A stretch of DNA of 64,000 bases from Thermoplasmata archaeon (GTDB lineage Archaea > Thermoplasmatota > Thermoplasmata > Lutacidiplasmatales > UBA184): positions 91,053 to 155,052 of the forward strand of contig JAKASE010000002.1 of assembly GCA_021819135.1 (NCBI GenBank), read 5' to 3'. The position numbers and the translations under genes are program-made. Of the stretch, positions 58,888 to 64,000 are shown one piece after another. Numbering within the stretch: the stretch's first letter is position 1; every line of letters starts with the position of its first letter. Below the pieces are notes generated by a model. That model searched no databases. It was not told the DNA's origin and saw only the letters and a program-made list of their open reading frames with translations.

Positions 58888-59267
58888 GCGCGACTCCGCG
58901 AACGCGGGTCGATCGCCGCCTCGAGGAGGTTCGACGTTTCTTGCACACCGCGTTCGACCATCCCGAACTGCTTGAGACCCTACCCGAGGAGGTCTACGTG
59001 CCGGCCGAGGTGGATGTGGCTTCGTTGTTCGCCCCTGAACGGCTCGCGCTCCTGCATCGGATCGCCCGTTCCACGAACACCGTCGGAGAGCTCGCCCGTT
59101 CCCTGCACCGAAAGGTGCCTGCCGTGTCCCGCGACCTTCGATTACTCGAGAGTCACGGTCTCATTCGGTTCCGAACGGAAGGGAGGAGGAAGTATCCGGA
59201 ACTGCTCCGTCACTTCGTGGTCGTTCCCCTTCACTCTCGCCGGGAACATGCAACGGCTGTGGCATAG
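58884..59267 (+). CDS. HTH antitoxin-like protein
   Basis: A 127-residue protein with a winged helix in the second half (LALLHRIARSTNTVGELARSLHRKVPAVSRDLRLLESHGLIRF), similar to HVO_A0114-type and TumA-like HTH partners of small toxins. It probably binds the promoter at 58554 and the toxin. ATG 58884 overlaps the toxin stop. The second CGCG-family gene starts 97 bp downstream, after its own inverted repeat. Confidence 0.68.
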   Translation: MSATPRTRVDRRLEEVRRFLHTAFDHPELLETLPEEVYVPAEVDVASLFAPERLALLHRIARSTNTVGELARSLHRKVPAVSRDLRLLESHGLIRFRTEGRRKYPELLRHFVVVPLHSRREHATAVA

Positions 59268-59333
59268 AGCGGAGGTTGGCCCGGCGGACATTGCCTCTCT
59301 ACCGGTTCCCTGATCGAGTTCGAGTCCGCGCCC

Positions 59334-59364
59334 CGCTCGTTCCTGCCTTCGCGAGGAACGAGCG
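59334..59364 (+). repeat. inverted repeat at a start codon, copy 2
   Basis: CGCTCGTTCC, spacer TGCCTTCGCGA, GGAACGAGCG, then ATG. Arms are 10 bp here because the base before the left arm differs from copies 1 and 3. The arms, spacer length and position directly before ATG 59365 are conserved. Confidence 0.85.
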
Positions 59365-59805
59365 ATGGCGCAGTCCGTCCAGTCCCCAGAACCCCTTCGA
59401 GAATCGCCGACCGAACCAACCACGTCGCGCCTGCGAACCGTCACTGGCTCGCGCTGGCCGAGAAAATGTGCGTGTGGGTGTGGCCTGAACATTCCGCGGG
59501 ATTCCGAAGTTCGCTACGTTGTCGACTTCGGCGCCGCGAAGCCCTACCCCGCCTATCTCCGCGAGCACTCCCCCGACTACGCGACCTATCGCGCCAGACC
59601 ACGAGCCGCCGAGGACACCCCCACCGTCCCCGCCTTCCGCCCCGCGAGCGAGCTCCCCCGCGAACCCGCCCCCACGACCGCGATCCGCGAGGTCGCCCAC
59701 GAGGACGCGGAGTGGACCGCGAGCCCCGAGGCGGGACGGCCGTGGGCGAGCGGGCAACTCGACTTCGACGCCGAGGGCCCGTGTTCTCCAGCGAAGACGC
59801 TATGA
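59365..59805 (+). CDS. CGCG-motif paralogue 2, truncated
   Basis: A 146-residue copy. Its N-terminal core (TSRLRTVTGSRWPRKCACGC, then SEVRYVVDFGAAKPYPAYLR) is nearly identical to the others, but after ASGQL the sequence departs (DFDAEGPCSPAKTL) and stops, losing the ~60-residue helical C-terminal domain. The break coincides with the start of the next cargo pair, so a recombination or insertion event probably cut it. The N-terminal domain may still be made. Confidence 0.7.
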   Translation: MAQSVQSPEPLRESPTEPTTSRLRTVTGSRWPRKCACGCGLNIPRDSEVRYVVDFGAAKPYPAYLREHSPDYATYRARPRAAEDTPTVPAFRPASELPREPAPTTAIREVAHEDAEWTASPEAGRPWASGQLDFDAEGPCSPAKTL

Positions 59806-59817
59806 ACAATGATGCTA

Positions 59818-59832
59818 TTCACATCATGTGAT
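59818..59832 (+). promoter_or_regulatory. palindromic operator candidate before the winged-helix gene
   Basis: TTCACAT-C-ATGTGAT: arms of 7 bp with one mismatch around a central C, ending 3 bp before ATG 59836. It lies in an AT-rich patch directly upstream of a winged-helix gene, so autoregulation is plausible. Confidence 0.45.
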
Positions 59833-59835
59833 GAA

Positions 59836-60192
59836 ATGAAGACCTTTGCCACCGAGGACCCTCTCGCCTACACCTTCAGTCACCCCGAGGCAAAGCGGGT
59901 TCTCCAGATCGTCGTTTCCGAGGCGGGGCTCGGTCTTGAGGATGTCCGTGCTCGAGCCGGGCTGCATCCCGAGACTTTCCACCGGGTCGTGCGGAAGCTC
60001 GCTCAGTTCGACCTGGTAACGGTTCGCGCTGCCCCTGGAGCGAAGTTCCGTCGACGACGCATTGCCATGGTGCTGGAGCCTTCCGAGAAGACACGACGGA
60101 TGGTCGGCGTACTTCGCAGACTGGACCGGGTGGTCGCTCAGAGCGAGACCATCGTCGGTCAGAGGACCGTCCAGAGCTTGGCGGTCCTCTGA
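59836..60192 (+). CDS. winged-helix regulator, antitoxin-like
   Basis: A 118-residue protein with a winged helix (EAKRVLQIVVSEAGLGLEDVRARAGLHPETFHRVVRKLAQFDLV) and a C-terminal helix (KTRRMVGVLRRLDRVVAQSE). ATG 59836 chosen; ATG 59809 and 59812 are possible but would run through the palindrome at 59818-59832. It is separated by 1 nt from the next gene, so the two form one unit and it probably controls it. No exact family recognised. Confidence 0.62.
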   Translation: MKTFATEDPLAYTFSHPEAKRVLQIVVSEAGLGLEDVRARAGLHPETFHRVVRKLAQFDLVTVRAAPGAKFRRRRIAMVLEPSEKTRRMVGVLRRLDRVVAQSETIVGQRTVQSLAVL

Positions 60193-60193
60193 C

Positions 60194-60745
60194 ATGACGG
60201 TCCTAATTCTCGGCCCCTCGAAGTGGCGGGCACGGCACCGTCCGGAGCTCCCGGCGTGGATTCCGCGCCAATATCCAGAGGGTTGGTCTCCTCGGGTCCC
60301 GCGCAGGGTGTCGCCTTTGGACATCCGAGCGGCATTGGTCGGCACCCTCGTGGCGGCAGGGTGCGAGGCCACCATGATGGAGCTCCACCCGCCCCTCGGC
60401 GGCGAAACCCACACGGCGCTCTTCCAGCGGCTGGTCCGAGAACTTCCCGTGGGGCGCTTCCTGCTGTACTGGCCTTTTGGAGCCCAGCGGGCGGGGTTGG
60501 ATGTGGAGATCGGATTCCTTCTGTCCAAGTTGGCGGGAGGGGTACCTTTGGACATCCGCGTCCTGATCGAGTCGGGAACCCGCGCGGCCGGACGAGTCGT
60601 AGGAGGAGTCTTTGAGTCCGTCGAGCTTGGAAGACGGACCCGCTACTATCAGGACCTGGTGGAGTACCGTTGCCCCGTAGTGGAGTGGGAGGACTACGAG
60701 GCTCTCTGGAATGCGGTGCTCCAGCACGGCCGGGTCGCCCCGTAG
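60194..60745 (+). CDS. nucleoside deoxyribosyltransferase/SLOG-like enzyme
   Basis: A 183-residue αβ protein. MTVLILGPSKWRARHRPEL opens as a Rossmann-like strand and loop; FLLYWPFGAQRAGLDVEIGFLLSK has a G-x-D-V-E-I-G motif similar to the G-T-x-E-I-G with catalytic Glu of nucleoside 2-deoxyribosyltransferases and related SLOG/TIR-like NAD- or nucleotide-processing enzymes. Such proteins often act as effectors in defence or toxin systems. Assignment is by motif only. ATG 60194 follows the winged-helix stop by 1 nt. The third inverted repeat begins 20 bp after its stop. Confidence 0.45.
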   Translation: MTVLILGPSKWRARHRPELPAWIPRQYPEGWSPRVPRRVSPLDIRAALVGTLVAAGCEATMMELHPPLGGETHTALFQRLVRELPVGRFLLYWPFGAQRAGLDVEIGFLLSKLAGGVPLDIRVLIESGTRAAGRVVGGVFESVELGRRTRYYQDLVEYRCPVVEWEDYEALWNAVLQHGRVAP

Positions 60746-60765
60746 TCGGATCGCACTCGCCGCAC

Positions 60766-60800
60766 ATCGCTCGTTCCTGCCTTCGCGAGGAACGAGCGAT
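60766..60800 (+). repeat. inverted repeat enclosing a start codon, copy 3
   Basis: ATCGCTCGTTCC, spacer TGCCTTCGCGA, GGAACGAGCGAT, the last bases being the AT of ATG 60799. Perfect 12-bp arms as in copy 1. The preceding bases GCACATCGCTCG are shared with copy 1 too, so the conserved block starts upstream of the arm. Confidence 0.85.
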
Positions 60801-61425
60801 GGCGCCAGCCACCCAGTCCCCGGAACCCCTTCGAGAATCGCCGACCGAACCCACCACGTCGCGCCTGCGAACCGTCACAGGTTCGCGCTGGCCGAGAAAG
60901 TGTTCGTGTGGATGCGGCTTGAGCATACCACGCGACCCGGAAGTGCGCTATGTCGTCGACTTTGGCGCTGCGAAGCCGTACCCAGCGTATCTCCGCGAGC
61001 ACTCTCCCGACTACAACACCTATCGTAACAAGTCGCGATCCGCCGAGGGCACCCCTACCGTCCCCACCTTCCGCCCTGCTTCCGAGCTCCCCCGCGAGCC
61101 CGCCCCCGCGGCTGCGACCCGCGAGGTCGCCCACGAGGACGCGGAGACGACCGCGAGCCCCGAGGCGGGGCGGGCGTGGGCGAGCGGCCAGCTCGTCTTC
61201 AACGCGGGGCAGTTCGAGAGCGCACGTAGCGGATTCGCGGACTACAGCCGCGATGGCGAGAGCGCGAAGGAGCTGCGCGCCCGCGTGAACCGCACGATCC
61301 TCGAGGACCTCGAGGCGAAGGTGCTGGCGCTCCGCGCCCTGCATGCGAAGCTGCGCGAGATGGATGGCGGCGAGAGCTTCGGCGACATCGTCGCGCGCGG
61401 GCGGCCGAAGAGCGAGATGCTCTGA
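60799..61425 (+). CDS. CGCG-motif paralogue 3, full length
   Basis: A 208-residue copy with the complete layout: N-terminal core (TTSRLRTVTGSRWPRKCSCG, then DPEVRYVVDFGAAKPYPAYL), Pro/Ala linker, and helical C-terminus (GQLVFNAGQFESARSGFADY, then RTILEDLEAKVLALRALHAK). It ends with an extra REMDGGESFGDIVARGRPKS stretch not present in copy 1. ATG 60799 lies in the inverted repeat. High identity among copies suggests recent duplication or gene conversion. Function unknown. Confidence 0.7.
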   Translation: MAPATQSPEPLRESPTEPTTSRLRTVTGSRWPRKCSCGCGLSIPRDPEVRYVVDFGAAKPYPAYLREHSPDYNTYRNKSRSAEGTPTVPTFRPASELPREPAPAAATREVAHEDAETTASPEAGRAWASGQLVFNAGQFESARSGFADYSRDGESAKELRARVNRTILEDLEAKVLALRALHAKLREMDGGESFGDIVARGRPKSEML

Positions 61426-61457
61426 GCCGAGGTCGAACTTGTTCACGAGGGGGGTCC

Positions 61458-61712
61458 GTGCTCGAGATTCGCCTGCGTATTCTCGACGTGCGCGAGCGTG
61501 CGACGGACCCTCCCTCTTTCCTCGGGATCGTGGAGGGGTTCCCACAAGTTCTCGTTCACTCGGCGACGGTCGAGCAGGCGGAGAGGGACCTCGTGAACGC
61601 GTTGGAGGAGCACCTGCGGGGGCTGATGGATCAGGAGGCGACGCGGTTGGAGCTCGACGATTTTCCAACGGTGCGAACGATTCGGCTTCGCGCGGTCTCT
61701 TCGGGCACGTGA
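61458..61712 (+). CDS. HicB-like protein without HicA partner
   Basis: An 84-residue protein. FLGIVEGFPQVLVHSATVEQ followed by AERDLVNALEEHLRGLMD matches the partial RNase H fold of HicB antitoxins (E-G-x-P... then a helix with A-x2-N-x2-A). GTG 61458. No HicA toxin is seen beside it; it may be orphaned or protect against another toxin. Follows paralogue 3 by 32 bp. Confidence 0.6.
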   Translation: MLEIRLRILDVRERATDPPSFLGIVEGFPQVLVHSATVEQAERDLVNALEEHLRGLMDQEATRLELDDFPTVRTIRLRAVSSGT

Positions 61713-61750
61713 TCACGCTGTCGCGGCCAAGGGAATCTGCTTGGACGCAC

Positions 61751-61757
61751 GTATTTA
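61751..61757 (+). promoter_or_regulatory. TATA box of the RecA-like gene
   Basis: GTATTTATAC region with core TATTTATA, about 45 bp before GTG 61798. It marks a new transcription unit and argues against the TTG at 61741 as start, since that would place the TATA box inside the gene. Confidence 0.5.
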
Positions 61758-61797
61758 TACACGTCCCAGAGAGGGATTTCACGGACCGGGATGGGTC

Positions 61798-62547
61798 GTG
61801 CCCCAGTCGGAAGATACTTCAGGGGATTCGTCTCCCATCGAAACGTCGGTCGCCGCGAGCCCACCACCGCTGTCGTTCCGCGGTCACCCCTCGTTCGTGA
61901 TCTGGGGCACAGGGCGAGCCGAGCTCGACCGCGTCGCGATCGCCGTCGCGAGAGCCGTCGCGTCGGAAGTCTTCTGGTTCGACATACAGGCCGGAGCCGA
62001 CCTCAGCCCGGCCGAGGTCGAGGTCCTGAGCCGACTCGACCCCGGCCACTCGTTCCGGGTCGCCCCCTCGGACGTCGCGTTGGACGAGCAGCTGGGGAAC
62101 CTGGCTCTCTGGACGATACTGAAGTCGCCCGAGGAATCTTCGATCGGCCTGAGGCTGTCGGATTATCTGCGGCTCCCGAAGGCGGTCCGCGAGGTGATCG
62201 ACCGCACGGATGCCAAGCGGGGAGGATTGGCGATCGTGGTGGCGAATGCAGACCGCGCCACGCAGTTCTATGCCGGAGCACCCGGGGAGTTCACTCCCTA
62301 TCTGCTGGAGTTGCAACGGCTGGGCGTCTCGCTCATCCTGACGACGGGGAGCACGCCTCGCGCGAACGCGGCGGATTTCGACGTGGTCCTCCATGTCGAG
62401 CGGGACCCCGCGACCGGGGTCGTCACGGTGTTCTGTTCTCGGACCGACTCTCGCCTCCGCTCGCGGTTTGCCGTCGGGTCGCGGGTACCGCTCAATGAGT
62501 TCCTCGCCCCGCTCTCCGCGGCCGACGAGCACCCGGCGTTATCCTGA
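61798..62547 (+). CDS. RecA/KaiC-like fold protein lacking a P-loop
   Basis: A 249-residue protein. The strand order HPSFVIWGTGRAELDRVAIAVA, EVFWFDIQAG, GGLAIVVANADRATQFY, LLELQRLGVSLILTTGS and DVVLHVERDP is like RecA/KaiC-type ATPases, but the Walker A lysine is absent (WGTGRAELD). It may be a non-catalytic sensor or partner. GTG 61798 chosen from the TATA position. It precedes an OB-fold gene and an exonuclease, suggesting a DNA-related role. Low certainty on the family. Confidence 0.45.
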   Translation: MPQSEDTSGDSSPIETSVAASPPPLSFRGHPSFVIWGTGRAELDRVAIAVARAVASEVFWFDIQAGADLSPAEVEVLSRLDPGHSFRVAPSDVALDEQLGNLALWTILKSPEESSIGLRLSDYLRLPKAVREVIDRTDAKRGGLAIVVANADRATQFYAGAPGEFTPYLLELQRLGVSLILTTGSTPRANAADFDVVLHVERDPATGVVTVFCSRTDSRLRSRFAVGSRVPLNEFLAPLSAADEHPALS

Positions 62548-62731
62548 AGGCGGCGGGCGGGCACCCGAAGCGCCCGGCGGATCTCGCGGCCGATCGTATC
62601 GAGTCCGATGGCTTGGCTCACCGCGCGAGTGAACTGGTGGTCCCTTACCTCCGCGTCGCGGCGACTTGGACCCGTTCGTAGAGATGCGACCGACCGAAGG
62701 TTCTTTTCATTCCCGTGAGATCGCGGGCGTG

Positions 62732-63052
62732 ATGTCCGCCGGTACCGCGCCCAGAACCTTCATCTCCGACCTCCGCCCGAGCCGCGTTGCGACCATCGAG
62801 GCAACCGTGGTTCAACTCGAGCCCGCTCGCGAGATCACTCAGCGCGACGGCCAGAAGAAGAGGGTTCGAAACGGTCGCCTCAAGGACGACACCGGAGAGA
62901 TTTCCCTCGTCCTGTGGGGTGACGAGGTCGAGCTCGCCGCCCAGGGGGACCGGGTGCGCATCGTCGGGGGCTGGGTGAAGGACTATCAGGGTCGGCCTCA
63001 GATCTCGCTGGGACGGACGGGGAGGCTGGAGAAGACTGGACCGTCGGCCTGA
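62732..63052 (+). CDS. single OB-fold nucleic-acid-binding protein
   Basis: A 106-residue protein. VATIEATVVQLEPAREITQR, then GRLKDDTGEISLVLWGDEVE and LAAQGDRVRIVGGWVKDYQG, is a classic RPA-type OB fold. Such small proteins bind single-stranded DNA or help polymerases and helicases. ATG 62732 chosen because the fold begins soon after; ATG 62684 is the longer alternative, and TTCTTTTCATT (62701-62711) could be its promoter. Next to a DEDDh exonuclease gene, a likely functional pair. Confidence 0.72.
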   Translation: MSAGTAPRTFISDLRPSRVATIEATVVQLEPAREITQRDGQKKRVRNGRLKDDTGEISLVLWGDEVELAAQGDRVRIVGGWVKDYQGRPQISLGRTGRLEKTGPSA

Positions 63053-63103
63053 AGCCGCCCCGCTTCGTCAGTTCTATCTTCGGGAACGACTTCCGCCTAC
63101 TTC

Positions 63104-63709
63104 GTGCCCTCCCGAGTCCGAGCACGCACGCGACAAGTCGCGGAGACCGCTCGACAGGTCGTGGTCGTCGACACCGAGACGACAGGGTTGGGCCACAACG
63201 ACAGGCCTCCCCGTCCCGATGGGATCGTCCAGATCGGCTACGCGTGGAGGAATCCGCGCGGTAGAGTCGTCCGCTGGGCAGCCCTATGCAATCCCGGAGA
63301 GTCCTACCTGAAAGGCGGACGGGCCACCGAAGCCCTTTCCATTAACGGTCTCCGGCTGACCGACATCCTTGCGGCCCCCTCCGCTCGGGTGGTCGCCTCG
63401 GAGTTCCGCGAGAGGCTCGACGGGATCCGCGACGAGAGCGACCGAGGGATCGAGATCCGCTCGTTCAATCGCTCCTTCGACGAGCCATTCCTCCGCGCAC
63501 ACCCTTGGAGCATCCCGTCGGACCTATGGGGACCCTGCTTGATGCTCGCAGCTCAGGAGCATCTCGGCCTGTGGAAGTGGCCGAAGCTCAGCGAGGCGGT
63601 GAACTACCTGGGCATCATGCCGCCGCCCGGACGATCCCACACCGCCGCGGTCGATTCCCACGCCGCCCTGCTGATTCACGAGCGGATGCTGGCGGGGCCC
63701 CGCCGATAG
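63104..63709 (+). CDS. DnaQ-like DEDDh 3'-5' exonuclease
   Basis: A 201-residue nuclease. ExoI motif VVVDTETTGLG holds Asp and Glu, ExoII SFNRSFDEPFL holds the second Asp, and ExoIII HTAAVDSHAALLIHE holds the His and last Asp, the DEDDh set of proofreading subunits and RNase T-like enzymes. It would degrade single-stranded DNA or RNA from the 3' end. GTG 63104. It follows the OB-fold gene by 51 bp. Confidence 0.82.
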   Translation: MPSRVRARTRQVAETARQVVVVDTETTGLGHNDRPPRPDGIVQIGYAWRNPRGRVVRWAALCNPGESYLKGGRATEALSINGLRLTDILAAPSARVVASEFRERLDGIRDESDRGIEIRSFNRSFDEPFLRAHPWSIPSDLWGPCLMLAAQEHLGLWKWPKLSEAVNYLGIMPPPGRSHTAAVDSHAALLIHERMLAGPRR

Positions 63710-64000
63710 CCGGCTCCTCGCCTCCGGTTCCCCCTCATGTCGAAGTCCCACGGGAGACGTAGTCGGCGGGCCTCCGAGCGTTGAATTGTCAATGGCGCCG
63801 GTGGATTGGCCAGCTCTGCGGCGCCACTGACACCGCCAGGATACCTGCCGGAATCTACGTGGGTACGCGCCATTGACGTGCTCCCTTCTCGTTTGTACAC
63901 CTGAGGGTGGGGTTCGGGGAGGGGGGCTCGGCGTCGGGTCGTGGTGCGTTCCGTTCATGCTCTCTGGGCCTCCTTCTTTCTCTCGGCGTATTCGCTCGGG
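63710..64000. other. 3' flank with inverted GTCARTGGCGC motifs
   Basis: No accepted gene in the last 290 bp. TGTCAATGGCGCCG (63787-63800) and CGGCGCCACTGACA (63819-63832) form a 14-bp inverted repeat with one mismatch, 18 bp apart. A further inverted copy, GCGCCATTGAC, lies at 63867-63877. Three copies of one motif within 90 bp suggest protein-binding sites, for example for an integrase, a replication protein or a regulator. Confidence 0.5.

Noticed and set aside
57896..60800. Possible CRISPR-like array made of the three inverted repeats
   Set aside because: The repeats are ~1.4 kb apart, sit at gene starts and enclose genes, not short spacers. No cas genes are present.

Overview
The window is a GC-rich, densely packed archaeal chromosome segment. 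Archaeal markers include RNA polymerase subunits L and E', Spt4, transcription factor S, Alba, ribosomal proteins S24e and S27ae, archaeal-type GAPDH, archaeosine synthase, Taw2, a Hef-type helicase and the GTP-dependent dephospho-CoA kinase. Many genes have a TATA-like element about 25-30 bp upstream of the start and no Shine-Dalgarno sequence, as expected for leaderless archaeal mRNAs. Gene content (UbiA/UbiD/UbiE quinone genes, tandem winged-helix and TrmB regulators, DUF373, cupredoxin) fits a heterotrophic, probably respiring euryarchaeon of the Thermoplasmatota type; that placement is inference.

Layout. 0.1-5.8 kb: a P-loop NTPase, ABC exporter, M14 carboxypeptidase, small membrane protein and tandem winged-helix regulator, all on +. 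5.9-10.7 kb (-): tRNA-Val, archaeosine synthase overlapping it, a small unknown protein, and a ubiD-ubiA quinone operon. 10.7-18.4 kb: Bat-type regulator, dUTPase, Hef-like helicase, glycosyltransferase, zinc-ribbon membrane proteins, VOC protein and aldehyde dehydrogenase. 18.4-24.9 kb: rpoL-kptA, purD, tfs-asnS, a GNAT enzyme, a coiled-coil zinc-ribbon protein, tRNA-Leu and alba. 24.8-36.6 kb: RDD membrane protein, fumarase/aspartase, TrmB regulator, taw2, aminotransferase, ubiE and a pair of TPR proteins, one with an AAA-type ATPase. 36.7-47.8 kb: proS, DUF373 protein, gdhA and a phosphoribosyltransferase, thiL and acyl-CoA dehydrogenase, gap, an MFS transporter and an Lrp-type regulator. 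47.8-48.9 kb: a complete IS481-like insertion sequence with inverted repeats and a 16-bp target duplication. 48.96-50.9 kb: the conserved rpoE'-spt4-dephospho-CoA kinase-S24e-S27ae operon. 51.0-53.5 kb: a DoxX-like/cupredoxin fusion and an AbrB-PhoU regulator.

From about 53.5 kb to the end the character changes: gene density falls, AT-rich pockets appear and most genes are small. This looks like an accessory island. Its core (57.3-61.4 kb) is a threefold repeated unit: a two-gene toxin-antitoxin-like pair, then a perfect inverted repeat abutting or enclosing a start codon, then one member of a paralogous protein family with a C-x-C-G-C-G motif. The three cargo pairs are unrelated to each other (MazF-type, TumE/DUF7718-like with HTH, and winged-helix plus a deoxyribosyltransferase/SLOG-like enzyme), while the inverted repeat and paralogue are nearly constant. 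A HicB-like protein, a RecA-like protein without a P-loop, an OB-fold protein and a DEDDh exonuclease follow, and the window ends in three copies of a GTCARTGGCGC motif. I consider the 57.3-61.4 kb array the best candidate for an undescribed system.
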